In this document: positions 36,346 through 45,225 of the stretch, one piece after another
How the letters are laid out: each line of letters starts with the position of its first letter
Position numbering within the stretch: the stretch's first letter is position 1
Assembly: GCF_039793925.1 (NCBI RefSeq)
Contig: NZ_JBAMME010000017.1
Location: 4,495 to 68,494, forward strand
Reading direction: 5' to 3'
Length of the DNA stretch: 64,000 nucleotides
DNA from: Thermogutta sp039793925
Lineage (GTDB): Bacteria; Planctomycetota; Planctomycetia; Pirellulales; Thermoguttaceae
Position numbers and translations under genes: made by a program
The notes under the pieces: model-generated
What the model was told of the DNA's origin: nothing
The model's database searches: none
What the model saw: only the letters and a program-made list of their open reading frames with translations

Positions 36346-38037
36346 CTATGAACCGGGGGCGTTCTCCGGGGTGAGTCCGGCAACATCGGCAGAGGACGGA
36401 ACAGGCGGCGCCATTTGAGAAGGCGGGGAGTCTTGCGCTTGTTTGGCAGCCCGCTCCGCCGACTCCTGCCGCTGTCGCCGCATTTCGAGGCTTCGCTGAG
36501 CAATTGCCCGCACCACCGCGTTGGGATCTTCCAGGGCATCGACCAGGGCCTGGTAGCTCCAAACCGAATCGCTTTGGGCGAGAGCAGCCGCTGCCTCCGC
36601 CCGTACGGCGTGGTCTTCGTCTTTCAAAAGTGGGATGATTGCAGACTCCACCCGCGGCACCAAATTGAGTTCCTGGGCCACGGAAAGGGCCCGCAACCGC
36701 CGTAACCGGAATGGCGAAAGCAACTCCGCCCTGAGCAAAAGCGAGGTTCGGCCATCCACCCGCTTCACCAGCATTCCCGTGTTCTGCCGGATATCGGCCG
36801 GCAGAAGGTCCCACACCTGAAGAAATCGCGAGAAACTGAACTCGCGGAGACTTTTTCGGGCAGCCTTCCGAACGGCAGGATGGGGGCTTTCCAGAAGCCG
36901 AATGATGTGGGGTAAAGCTCCCACCACACCACGCTGTCGCAATTGGGGCAAAATCGCCGCCTGCACCAGCGGATCAGGGTCTGACATCGCCCGCAGTGCC
37001 AACTCGTTGGCCTCGGCACCATGGAAATTCACCAACGTCTCGGCCGCGGTGCGACGTGCCCCCGGCAACCCCTCGGTCAGAACTTTGCCAACAACGCGAA
37101 GTGCTTCCTGTCGCGGCACCCCGGAATGAACAGCTATTTCCACCAGCGCACTCTGTTCCGTTTCGTCGAGGCTCGGGAGCAAGCCTTCCAGATTGTCCAG
37201 CAATTTCAAAGACCGCAAGGATTTTAGGTGGCGTCGAGCCGTGGCAGACAAAGGCCTTTTTACTGTATGGAGCAAATGGCGGAGAAACGGCAGATCCGCC
37301 CGCTGCGAAATGATCCGCAACACTTCCTGAGGTGCGTCCGGCTGATTGATAAAATCGCACAGGACCTTCAGCGTCGCCGACGAGGTGTCGGTCGTCAAAA
37401 GATGGAGTAAAACACCCCGCGCGGCATGGCCCGGCTGCCGAATGATCTCCAAAAACAAGCGAGAATAGCCCGCCGAAAGCAAGAGCAAACCTTCCAGAAC
37501 TTCGGGAGCTTCATGCTTGGCATAGCGATCTGCCGCGATATTTAGGGCTCGACGAACCTGCTCGGCAGTCCGCATGATCTGCGTCGCCTCATTCCCTTCC
37601 GAGGCGACTTCCATCAGCGTCCCCAGTTTACGGCACAGGGCTTGAAGCGTGCCGGCAAGTGCATCCCGCGGCTGTATCTTGCGGTTCTCGAGGAGATGAG
37701 CCAGGAGCGGCACAAAGTCGAACTGATCTGTATCCACAAGAAATCGGCAGACTTCCTGCCGCTGATCGGGTTCTCCGTGCACCAGTCGGTCCCGTAGAAA
37801 CTCCTGGAAAGAGCCGGGAAGAATCCTGAAAGAATCCCGCCAACAATCGTCCGTGCGGTCGATCTCCTGCAGCACGACAAGGTGGGCGTTTTTCTCGGGT
37901 CTTCGCATCAGGGCGAGGAGAGCCACCCGACGGATCTGCGGTGTTTCAGACTTCAACGCGCGAAGGAGAAGCTCCACCGCGGCGCGGTTTCCGGTGGTGC
38001 CCAGCCAATCAAAAGTCTTTTCCCACGGTGGATGCAT
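36346..38037 (-). CDS. HEAT-repeat protein
   Basis: A 563-residue all-helical protein without clear signal peptide. HEAT-type repeats are visible at the N-terminus (GNRAAVELLLRALKSETPQIRRVALLALMRR) and best in the C-terminal half (LVNFHGAEANELALRAMSDPDPLVQAAILPQLRQRG; VVGALPHIIRLLESPHPAVRKAARKSL; ESAIIPLLKDEDHAVRAEAAAALAQSD; YQALVDALEDPNAVVRAIAQRSL). It ends in a charged Gln/Ala/Pro tail. HEAT arrays are protein-interaction solenoids. The membrane protein 10 bases downstream is its probable partner. The biological role is unknown. Confidence 0.82.
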   Translation of the reverse strand: MHPPWEKTFDWLGTTGNRAAVELLLRALKSETPQIRRVALLALMRRPEKNAHLVVLQEIDRTDDCWRDSFRILPGSFQEFLRDRLVHGEPDQRQEVCRFLVDTDQFDFVPLLAHLLENRKIQPRDALAGTLQALCRKLGTLMEVASEGNEATQIMRTAEQVRRALNIAADRYAKHEAPEVLEGLLLLSAGYSRLFLEIIRQPGHAARGVLLHLLTTDTSSATLKVLCDFINQPDAPQEVLRIISQRADLPFLRHLLHTVKRPLSATARRHLKSLRSLKLLDNLEGLLPSLDETEQSALVEIAVHSGVPRQEALRVVGKVLTEGLPGARRTAAETLVNFHGAEANELALRAMSDPDPLVQAAILPQLRQRGVVGALPHIIRLLESPHPAVRKAARKSLREFSFSRFLQVWDLLPADIRQNTGMLVKRVDGRTSLLLRAELLSPFRLRRLRALSVAQELNLVPRVESAIIPLLKDEDHAVRAEAAAALAQSDSVWSYQALVDALEDPNAVVRAIAQRSLEMRRQRQESAERAAKQAQDSPPSQMAPPVPSSADVAGLTPENAPGS

Positions 38038-38349
38038 TCGGCTTCGAAACGGGCCTCGGTATGATTATGCTGGTTGGTCTGTATTCCTCCTTCATCCGGG
38101 AAGGTGCTCCAAAAGAGTCTAGAATACTTTCCCTGCACGCGCCGCTATCTTGGCCCTATTTCGGAAAAAGATAACCCTCGCCCACCCTGCAAATTCCCCA
38201 CAGGTTGCATTTCCGCAGCATCGATGAAACCAGACGACCGTTCCCACTCGGAGGAACAAAAGAGGTACCGGGCCGACAAAGAAAATGGGAAGGAGCCTAA
38301 AACATGAAGAGACTGGAGGCGGCTTTGTAGGAATTAGCGGTGGACCGCT
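38038..38349. other. Intergenic region, 312 bases
   Basis: It lies between the start of the HEAT-repeat gene and the end of the feo cluster, all minus strand. A short palindrome AGCGGT/ACCGCT lies near 38337-38350 at the end of the last feo gene. Only very short ORFs occur and none is supported. Confidence 0.4.
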
Positions 38350-38523
38350 TCAGCGCTGGAACTCACTGACCATCGGGCAGTGACTGCAACCACTGCATCC
38401 CACCGAGTGCCCTCCTTCCCCTCGGCGGAAATACCAGATGACATACACCGCCGCCACGACGACCGTCAACCAAGCCGCCACGTCCTGCCACATGATGTTC
38501 ACGTAAGCGCCCAACTCGCTCAC
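38350..38523 (-). CDS. FeoB-associated Cys-rich membrane protein
   Basis: A 57-residue protein read from a GTG start at 38523. One membrane helix (DVAAWLTVVVAAVYVIWYFRR) is followed by the cysteine cluster VGCSGCSHCPM. This is the layout of the small FeoB-associated Cys-rich proteins (sometimes called FeoC-like) encoded after feoB. The Cys cluster may bind Fe(II) or an Fe-S centre at the membrane. It begins 41 bases after feoB on the same strand. An internal ATG (residue 11) is a possible shorter start. Confidence 0.85.
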   Translation of the reverse strand: MSELGAYVNIMWQDVAAWLTVVVAAVYVIWYFRRGEGGHSVGCSGCSHCPMVSEFQR

Positions 38524-38564
38524 AATTCAGAAACTCCACCGCAAAGAAGGATGCCACTAATTTG

Positions 38565-40871
38565 TCAAGCTCCACCTGTTAAAATTCTACTGGCCAACTG
38601 ATAGGTGGCAAGGGCCCCAATGTAGGCCAGCGTTGTCATGTAGGCGAACGTGAAGGCCGGCCAGCGCCAGCTATTCGTTTCCCGACGGATCACCGCCAGA
38701 GTGGCAGCGCACTGGGCACATAGGGCGTAAAAGACCATCAGAGATAGGGCCACAGGGATGTTGAACACGGGCCGATCGCTTCCCTCCCTAGTGGCAGAGC
38801 GCAGCCGCCCATGAAGCTCCTGGCTGGACGTGAGATCGGCCGAGGAGATATCCCCCAGATTAAACATCACCCCCAAAGTCGCAACGACCACTTCCCGGGC
38901 AGGAAACGAAGCCAGAACCGCCGTCCCGATCCGCCAGTCCCAACCCAACGGGCGAAAGATCGGTTCAATCGTCCGCCCTACACGACCCAAGATACTGTTT
39001 CGCTGGTAAGCTGCCGCGATTTCTCGAGCGATCTGATCGAGCTCCTTTTCCCACGCCTCCCGTTGCGGTGATCCAGGGGGAAGGGTCTCCACCAAAGCCT
39101 GCAACTCGCCCTGACGGTTGAGCAGATGCTTATCAATGCTAGCGGGATCATGCGGATAATACAGCGCTGCCCAAACGAGCACCGAAATCGCGGCAATAAT
39201 CGTGCCGGCATTTCGCAGGAATACCACCAACCGTTCCCAAACCCGCAAGATAACCGTCCGCGGAGACGGCCATTTGTAGCTGGGAAGCTCGATCACAAAG
39301 GTGGGGGAACGCCCGCGAAAGATCGTCCGCTTGAGAAGCAGAGCCACCGTCACCGCGGTGACCACCCCCAGCACATATAGACTCGCCAGGACCAATCCCT
39401 GTAGTCCCACAAAACCACCCAAATATCGATAGTCCGGGATAAAGACGGCAATCAACAGGGCATACACCGGCAGCCGAGCGGAACATGTCAAAAGCGGCGT
39501 CACCAGGATCGTCGTCAGCCGGTCACGTTCGTTGTCGATCGTCCGCGTGGCCATGATGCCGGGCACCGCACACGCAAAGCCGGAAAGCATCGGGATGAAC
39601 GACTTGCCGCTCAGACCGATTCGAGACATGAACCGGTCCACAAGCACCGCCGCCCGCGCCACATAACCGCAATCCTCCAGAATGGCGATAAAGATGAACA
39701 AGATGGCTATTTGCGGGATGAACGTGAGGACCGCTCCCACCCCACTGATGACACCGTCCACCAAAAGATCCCGGAAAGCACCCGGCTGGAGCTGTGTTCT
39801 TATCAGAGCAGCACAGCTTTGCACCCCGAAATCAATCACTTGATTGAACGGCTCTGCCAGCCGGAACACCGCCTGAAACATGAGCAGCATGATGGCGGCA
39901 AAAATCATCAGCCCCCACACACGATGGGTGAGTACGGCGTCCAGACGGTCCGTCAGCGTGATGCGGGGCTGTTCCGAAGCTTTGACGACTCCTTCGAGTA
40001 ATTGACGAACCCACTCGTAGCGGAAATGCGTCTCGTCCTCCGGAACGGCAAAGCCCGCTCGTTCCAGGCGCTCCTGGGACTCCACAAACAGTTTCAAAAC
40101 GTCCGGATATTTGCCGTCCAAAACATTTTGACGGAGAAAGCCGCTGGCATCCAAAAGGAGTCGTTCCAGCCAGAACCGCAGAATGGCAGGATTGCGATCG
40201 GAATCCGTGGAGCGACTCGCCTCCCTGGCCGGTTCGAAAATCTGCGTGAGCAGGCCACGACGTTCCAGGTCGCCAAAAATCCGGTCAATCTCCGACTGTA
40301 CCTCCCGGGGCAGTGGCGAGCGAGGCGCCGCTGATCCTTCCTTCTCGATTACCTCACGAAGAACCTGGCGAACCCGGCCCACCCCGATCCCCCGATGGGC
40401 CTGAACCCGGACTACCGGCACACCCAGACGGCGACTCAACTCCTCTACGTCAATCTGAATCCCCTGACGCTCCGCAACATCGACCATCGTCAGGGCCACC
40501 ACCATGGGCAACCCCAACTCCAAAAGCTGGCTCAGCAGATAAAGATTCCGCTCCAAATTGGAGGCATCCACCACGCAAAGAATCACGTCGAGGGGTTCGA
40601 CCCCGGGCTCTCGGCCAAGTAACACATTGACGGCCACCAGTTCGTCCCGAGAACGCGGCGAGAGGCTGTACAGGCCAGGAAGATCAATGATCTCGAATGT
40701 GTGGTTTTGGAACTCGAATCGGCCGGTCCGCTTTTCCACTGTCACCCCGGGATAGTTTCCCACCCGTTGATAAACCCCGACCAGCGCGCTGAAAAGCGTG
40801 GATTTTCCCGTGTTGGGATTCCCGACAAGGGCGACCGAGACGCACTTTTTAGGTGAAGTCACGCGTGTCAT
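38565..40871 (-). CDS. feoB: Ferrous iron transporter B
   Basis: A 768-residue inner-membrane Fe(II) transporter. The N-terminal G domain shows G1 GNPNTGKST (about residues 17-25), G2 with NYPGVTVEKRTG, G3 DLPGLYSL and a G4/G5 region (VVALTMVDVAERQG), followed by the GDI helical domain. The membrane part has two Gate repeats (VLTFIPQIAILFIFIAILEDCGYVARAA ... GFACAVPGIMATRTI, and PLLTCSARLPVYALLIAVF) and closes with GWDWRIGTAVLASFPAREVVVATLG. Family length is normal. It lies between feoA (141 bases upstream) and the Cys-rich protein. A Fur-like site upstream of feoA suggests iron repression of the whole cluster. Confidence 0.96.
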   Translation of the reverse strand: MTRVTSPKKCVSVALVGNPNTGKSTLFSALVGVYQRVGNYPGVTVEKRTGRFEFQNHTFEIIDLPGLYSLSPRSRDELVAVNVLLGREPGVEPLDVILCVVDASNLERNLYLLSQLLELGLPMVVALTMVDVAERQGIQIDVEELSRRLGVPVVRVQAHRGIGVGRVRQVLREVIEKEGSAAPRSPLPREVQSEIDRIFGDLERRGLLTQIFEPAREASRSTDSDRNPAILRFWLERLLLDASGFLRQNVLDGKYPDVLKLFVESQERLERAGFAVPEDETHFRYEWVRQLLEGVVKASEQPRITLTDRLDAVLTHRVWGLMIFAAIMLLMFQAVFRLAEPFNQVIDFGVQSCAALIRTQLQPGAFRDLLVDGVISGVGAVLTFIPQIAILFIFIAILEDCGYVARAAVLVDRFMSRIGLSGKSFIPMLSGFACAVPGIMATRTIDNERDRLTTILVTPLLTCSARLPVYALLIAVFIPDYRYLGGFVGLQGLVLASLYVLGVVTAVTVALLLKRTIFRGRSPTFVIELPSYKWPSPRTVILRVWERLVVFLRNAGTIIAAISVLVWAALYYPHDPASIDKHLLNRQGELQALVETLPPGSPQREAWEKELDQIAREIAAAYQRNSILGRVGRTIEPIFRPLGWDWRIGTAVLASFPAREVVVATLGVMFNLGDISSADLTSSQELHGRLRSATREGSDRPVFNIPVALSLMVFYALCAQCAATLAVIRRETNSWRWPAFTFAYMTTLAYIGALATYQLASRILTGGA

Positions 40872-41012
40872 GGCAGGCCAACCGGCCTCGAGCAGATTTC
40901 AGAATGTTTTTTACACCAGCGCGTTCTGGACCGGGAACCTCATAATTGCAGCGCTTTAAACCGGGGGCCACAAGATACACCCAGGGATTCCGCTCAGCAA
41001 AACGGCGAAATC

Positions 41013-41429
41013 TCAAGGTGCCTGCGATTCTCGAGGTGTGTCGGCCGGAGTATTCTCGGGAGTCCCACCCGAAGATGCCGAAACCGACTCCGCTTGCGAC
41101 CACTGAGCCACGTCCCACCCCCGCCGATGCCGGTGAGGATGCCCGTGATGTCCCGGTAGGGCTTCTACCAGGATTCGCACGTCGTCATCCATGCGAACAC
41201 CCAGCTTACTCCCTCCTAGCCACACGATGCAGGGATTTCCCGGACGGAAGACGCGGACCACCACCCCCGGCCGAAGCCCCAGCTCCTGCAAGCGATGCAC
41301 CACCTCCGGAGGTCCATCCAGGGCTGTGATGCGAGCGGCCTGTCCAGCCCGCAAGTCGGCGAGTAATGTATCGCCAGGCTGGCCCACATCCCCCCAGAAT
41401 CTTCCTCTTCTCCAGGCAAATCCGATCAT
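41013..41429 (-). CDS. feoA: Ferrous iron transport protein A (SH3-like)
   Basis: A 138-residue protein. The FeoA domain spans about residues 19-92: DTLLADLRAGQAARITALDG, then VHRLQELGLRPGVVVRVFRPGNPCIVWLGGSKLGVRMDDDVRILVE, the usual SH3-like pattern with the L-x-x-L-G-x-x-P/R-G motif. FeoA is a cytosolic partner that stimulates FeoB. The C-terminal 45 residues are His-rich (GHHGHPHRHRRGWD) and then Ser/Thr/Pro-rich. This tail is unusual for FeoA and could bind metal. Confidence 0.92.
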   Translation of the reverse strand: MIGFAWRRGRFWGDVGQPGDTLLADLRAGQAARITALDGPPEVVHRLQELGLRPGVVVRVFRPGNPCIVWLGGSKLGVRMDDDVRILVEALPGHHGHPHRHRRGWDVAQWSQAESVSASSGGTPENTPADTPRESQAP

Positions 41430-42160
41430 AGCGGCCTCGTCAGTGAGTTATCATCACGGGATATAGCGTATACAGCGGGGTTGGATAACACGAGGGAGCG
41501 ACCTCCGACCCAGAGGCGACACCCCGACACAGACTTTCATGTAATTTGGAACTGAATTGCCGTTTATGTCTCAACAACCATCAGCTAGTGAGACTTATTC
41601 TCATTTTTCCTGCCATTATCTTACGCTGGACCGCGGGGCTAATCAAGCGTTGTCGGGCGAGAATCTTTGATTGCGAACGAGAATTCAAACGCAGCCTAAA
41701 CTTCCCACCCGCGCTGCCGGTGACCAAAGTTGAAGTTCGCCCAGTTGGGGAGCAGAAAACAACAAGCGTCAAACAATTGGAAATACACGGCCTCCCGGTG
41801 CTGCGGTGCTAGCAACTCAAGGCCGGTCCAGCGAACCTGGATCACACCTCGGCCACCACGATCTGGTTTGGGCATCTGGCTATCCGCACGTCCCGATCGG
41901 CATTTCCAGCCGCAGTGTCGGACGGCTAGCGAATCGCTGGCATTTTGCCAATTGTCAGCCTGCCCCAGCCCCGAGTATGATGAGCTTAAACGGAAAGTGT
42001 GCGCGGTTGACGCGGTGGGACCTTCCCAGGCCGGGGGAAACGTGTTGGGCACCGGACGTATCCTTTGGTGATGGGCCGCCTTCACCACCCCGTAGGGGTG
42101 TGTCACTGGGCGTCGTTTTCTCCGATTTTCTGAGGGGCACACTGGTGAGGATTCTGGTTT
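41430..42160. other. Divergent intergenic region, 731 bases
   Basis: It separates feoA (minus) and ffh (plus). The feoA side is AT-rich (41520-41700) and holds the Fur-like palindrome at 41589. ORFs of 80-150 codons on both strands here show no domain or repeat pattern and compositions unlike the real genes, so I treat them as chance. A good ribosome-binding site (GGTGAGG) precedes ffh. Confidence 0.5.
41589..41603. promoter_or_regulatory. Fur-like operator upstream of feoA
   Basis: TGAGACTTATTCTCA is a 7-1-7 palindrome with one arm mismatch, close to the TGAGAAT-N-ATTCTCA form of Fur/MntR-family boxes. It lies 160 bases upstream of the feoA start in AT-rich DNA, a plausible place for iron-dependent repression of the feo cluster. 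Confidence 0.5.
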
Positions 42161-43639
42161 ATGTTTGAAAAACTCCAGGCTGGTCTGTACGAAGCGATCC
42201 GCACCCTGGCCGGTCAGGGCAAGCTCACTGAATCGAATATGCGGGAAGGGCTGCGGCTTGTGCAGCAGGCCCTCCTTGAAGCCGACGTAAGCATGCCCGT
42301 CGTCAAGGCCTTCATTGAGAAAGTCTCACAGGAGGCTCTGGGCGAGCGGGTCATGCGGTCGCTGCGCCCCACCCAGCAGCTCCTCACCATCGTTTATGAG
42401 CAGCTTGTTGCCCTGATGGGCCCCGTGGACCACGATCTTCATCTGAAACCGTCAGGTTCCACAATTATGCTGTGCGGTCTTCAAGGGTCTGGTAAGACAA
42501 CTACGGCGGCCAAACTGGGACGTTATCTCCAACAACGCGGTTATAAACCGATGCTTGTGGCGGCCGACCTGCAGCGTCCCGCTGCTATCGAACAACTCCA
42601 AATCCTTGGCGAGAAAATCGGTGCCCCTGTGTATGTCGAAAAAGGTGCCACCGATCCTCTTGTCGTCTGCCGCAACGCCCTCCGACAGATGCCCACCCTC
42701 GGAGCCAATGTGGCGATTCTGGATACCGCCGGCCGACTCCATGTCGACCAGGCCCTCATGAATCAACTGGCCGCCATCGACCGCCTCATCCAGCCTGATC
42801 AGGTCTATCTGGTCGTGGACGCCATGACGGGTCAGGATGCCGTGAATAGTGCGCGGGCGTTTCACGAAGCCCTCACTCTCAACGGCGTGATCCTTACCAA
42901 ACTCGACGGTGATGCGCGAGGTGGCGCCGCTCTTTCTGTGAAATACGTCACCGGTGTCCCCATCAAATTCATCGGAACAGGTGAGGGGACCGACGCTCTC
43001 GAGGAGTTCCATCCCGAACGAATCGCCAGCCGAATCCTCGGCCAGGGCGATTTGATGACGCTCATCGAACAGGCGCGGCAAAAAATTGATCAGGAAGAAG
43101 CACTCCGGCAGCAAGAACGGCTGCAAAAAGGCGAATTCACTCTTGAGGACTTCCGCCGCCTTCTGGAGCAAACAACACGACTGGGGCCGCTCAACCAGGT
43201 GATCCAGCTCGTGCCAGGCATGTCCCAATTGCTTCACGACATGGGTGACGAGGTGGACACGGACCGCGCTTTCCGGCGACTCTGCGGCATCATCGATTCC
43301 ATGACTCCGGAAGAACGCCGCAAACCAGAGATCATCGATCTCAGTCGCCGTCGTCGGATTGCTGCCGGGGCGGGCGTCAAACCCCAGGAGGTCGCAGAGC
43401 TTGTTCGCTTGTTTGAGCCCATCTCACAAATTATGCGGGAAATGGCCAGCCAGGGACTCCGTGGCCGAATGCAAATGATGTACCAGCTCATGACCCAGGC
43501 AGCCAGAGACCCCGGCGTCATTTTCCGGGGCGTGAAAGGCAGCACAGGAAAGCGGCTCCGGCCCGAAGAGAAAGCCAAGCTCCGCAAACTTCGCGAAAAA
43601 GAACTCAAGCGCCGCCGCAAAGAGAAGCGCGGCCGATAA
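42161..43639 (+). CDS. ffh: Signal recognition particle protein Ffh
   Basis: A 492-residue SRP54 GTPase that binds signal sequences and 4.5S RNA for co-translational targeting to FtsY. N domain (MFEKLQAGLYEAIRTLAGQGKLTESNMREGLR), G domain with G1 GLQGSGKTTTAAKLG, DLQRPAAIEQL, DTAGRLHVD, TKLDGDARGG and GTGE, then the Met-rich M domain (LVPGMSQLLHDMGDEVD ... ISQIMREMASQGLRGRMQMMYQLM) and a Lys/Arg-rich tail. One family feature is altered: the usual ALLEADV helix reads QQALLEADVSMPVV, which is normal. Length slightly exceeds the usual 450 owing to the tail. Confidence 0.96.
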   Translation: MFEKLQAGLYEAIRTLAGQGKLTESNMREGLRLVQQALLEADVSMPVVKAFIEKVSQEALGERVMRSLRPTQQLLTIVYEQLVALMGPVDHDLHLKPSGSTIMLCGLQGSGKTTTAAKLGRYLQQRGYKPMLVAADLQRPAAIEQLQILGEKIGAPVYVEKGATDPLVVCRNALRQMPTLGANVAILDTAGRLHVDQALMNQLAAIDRLIQPDQVYLVVDAMTGQDAVNSARAFHEALTLNGVILTKLDGDARGGAALSVKYVTGVPIKFIGTGEGTDALEEFHPERIASRILGQGDLMTLIEQARQKIDQEEALRQQERLQKGEFTLEDFRRLLEQTTRLGPLNQVIQLVPGMSQLLHDMGDEVDTDRAFRRLCGIIDSMTPEERRKPEIIDLSRRRRIAAGAGVKPQEVAELVRLFEPISQIMREMASQGLRGRMQMMYQLMTQAARDPGVIFRGVKGSTGKRLRPEEKAKLRKLREKELKRRRKEKRGR

Positions 43640-43739
43640 CGCCTTAGCCGTCCCCACGGTTCACGATCTCGCCTTCGCGTGACTTTCTTGAGGCTTCACG
43701 CTACATCGCAACAGGTCGTCTCGATCCCGGAGCCTCATC

Positions 43740-43763
43740 GGGCACGACAAGCGTTCCCCTCCG
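43740..43763. repeat. REP-like hairpin element
   Basis: Left arm GGGCACG, loop ACAAG, right arm CGTTCCC (one G-T pair), then CTCCG. It is a slightly decayed copy of the intergenic hairpin family. Confidence 0.75.
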
Positions 43764-43860
43764 GCCTGAGCGCCCTCGCCGATTGCCCTCAAGCGTGTTC
43801 CTCCCGCGCAAGATCGTGACGCGACACTATTTGCTGATAAAAAGAAAAAGGCCGGGGGCG

Positions 43861-44056
43861 CCTCAAGGGTGACTCACAGGTGCCGACTCAGCGGGTTCGG
43901 CGGCAGGGTCAGCGCACGGACGAAGACGAGCTTGCCGTGCTACCGCCGTGACCCTGGTGTTTCCTTGAGGACAAACCGCCGTCAGCCCAGCTCAAAGGTG
44001 CATATCCTGCGTGGGGAAGACTCGGCGAACCACATCCCAGATGCTCTAGGCTGACG
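43861..44056. ncRNA. Candidate structured RNA downstream of ffh
   Basis: Two adjoining foldable units. Unit A: CCTCAAGG (43861-43868) pairs with CCTTGAGG (43963-43970), enclosing CAGGGTCA/TGACCCTG (43904-43911 with 43949-43956), then GCACGG/CCGTGC (43914-43919 with 43935-43940), plus a side hairpin GCCGA/TCGGC (43882-43901). Unit B: CGTCAGCC (43980-43987) pairs with GGCTGACG (44049-44056), enclosing GCAT/ATGC and GTGG/CCAC separated by a symmetric 7x7 loop. I do not recognise the SRP RNA GGAA core, tmRNA, 6S or RNase P signatures. Strand and identity are open. Confidence 0.35.
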
Positions 44057-44449
44057 CAATCGGTGCCCCGCGGCCGTTTCATTGTACAGATACAGCTTTC
44101 CGTCAAATCGCTGTCTGCGCGCCCGAGCGGGAAGCGTCGTGCCTCTCACCCGAAGCCCCATTTCACACCGACGACCGTGACGGTGTCCTGTCCCTGCGAC
44201 CCAAACCGTGATCGCCAGTCCAGCTCCGTCTCGAATCAGGCAGGTATTGACTTGGCAGCCATAACGAAAAATCTGCTGTTAGTGTACACACCCAACGGCC
44301 CTTTGCAAGTCGGACCAACAAGAAATTTTTTCGGACGGGCATTCTTCGTACATTGAGAAGCCATTCAATTCCGCATCAAACGATTCGGTTGCGCGTCTTT
44401 TCTGTAAAATACAACCAAAACAGTTTGCTTGCCTTCCCCTGTTTTAACC

Positions 44450-45085
44450 CTATTGGGACCAATGCACGATTCGGAAGTCTTCGAACCGCATCCAGTGCTC
44501 TTCGTTTTCCGGGCCATGGTAGCACTGCAGGCTGATCTCGTCATTGTTGGGCTGGGGAAGCGTGCCCTCGGCTGCAGTGAGGAATTCCTTCTCTCCCGCT
44601 GGGCGATATTGTGCGATCCAGTGGTCCCCTTTCACAATTAGCCGCAGGCGGACGGGAACGTTTTCCACGGGCTTCCGTCCGGGAATGATGTAAATACCCC
44701 CGTCAATCCGTTCTTTGACCAGCTTGAATACAGGTTTACCGTCCACATACCAGGTGATGCCCAGTTGCTCGTACTGAACGGTCGGTGGTGTGAGATTCGA
44801 AACAGTGACCTCCACAGCGAAAGCACCAGCCGAACGGTCCGGCGCCGGTCGCAGAAGGGCGTTTTTGACTGTGTTGGCATCACCGGGTAGGGCACGGATT
44901 TCCAGGCCACCATTCCGGATTCGCCATGCTCCTGGCTGTTCCCGGAGCCACCTCCAGCCCTCTGCCAGCTTTCCATCAAAGCGATCCGCAAAGATCACAT
45001 TCCCGCTTTCACCCCAGATCACCTTCGCACCCGACATCGCAACAACGGCGGCCAGACCGAGGATACCACACACCCAGGCACGCAT
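44450..45085 (-). CDS. Secreted concanavalin-like (LamG/DUF1080-type fold) protein
   Basis: A 211-residue protein with a signal peptide (RAWVCGILGLAAVVAMSGAKVIWG). The mature part has the alternating pattern of a beta-sandwich lectin or glucanase-like domain: VIFADRFDGKLAEGWRWLREQPGAWRIRNGGLEIRA, then NALLRPAPDRSAGAFAVEVTVS, QLGITWYVDGKPVFKLVKERIDGG and HWMRFEDFRIVHW. Proteins of this shape bind or act on polysaccharides, but no catalytic residues can be named. The ATG at 45085 has an excellent AAAGGAG; longer in-frame extensions upstream are not supported. Confidence 0.8.
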   Translation of the reverse strand: MRAWVCGILGLAAVVAMSGAKVIWGESGNVIFADRFDGKLAEGWRWLREQPGAWRIRNGGLEIRALPGDANTVKNALLRPAPDRSAGAFAVEVTVSNLTPPTVQYEQLGITWYVDGKPVFKLVKERIDGGIYIIPGRKPVENVPVRLRLIVKGDHWIAQYRPAGEKEFLTAAEGTLPQPNNDEISLQCYHGPENEEHWMRFEDFRIVHWSQ

Positions 45086-45225
45086 TGGATGAGCTCCTTT
45101 CGAACGAACAGCAACAGGGCCATCAGGAATCGACAACTGCCAGGCAAGCTTCCCACCGTGCCCTTTATTTTGACAACGCCACCCACCCCGGAAAAGGCAC
45201 ACGTGGCGAGGGAGTGCAGTTGATT

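Larger units (their letters stand above)
43640..44449. other. Intergenic region, 810 bases
   Basis: No protein gene is supported. It holds one damaged hairpin repeat (43740-43763) and a stretch with nested long-range complementarities at 43861-44056 listed separately. The right part (44100-44440) becomes AT-rich and shows no further structure to me. Confidence 0.5.

Noticed and set aside
35724..36539. Longer start for the membrane protein gene, reaching into the HEAT-repeat gene
   Set aside because: The extra 68 residues are a shadow of the HEAT-repeat coding frame. The ATG at 36335, 10 bases after that gene, is sufficient.
38221..38307. Small basic ORF upstream of the feo-cluster end (M-K-P-D-D-R-S-H-S-E-E-Q)
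   Set aside because: 28 codons without ribosome-binding site or family match.
41546..42142. ORFs of 80-150 codons between feoA and ffh on both strands
   Set aside because: No domain, signal or repeat pattern, atypical composition, and mutually overlapping.
43861..44056. Identification as RNase P, SRP or 6S RNA
   Set aside because: A short match to the P RNA segment ACAAACCGCC occurs, but the conserved GGAAAGTCC and ACAGAA regions are missing. The SRP GGAA core and a 6S central bubble are not recognisable.
43869..44356. Short ORFs downstream of ffh
   Set aside because: They fall in the stretch with strong RNA-like pairing and show no protein features.
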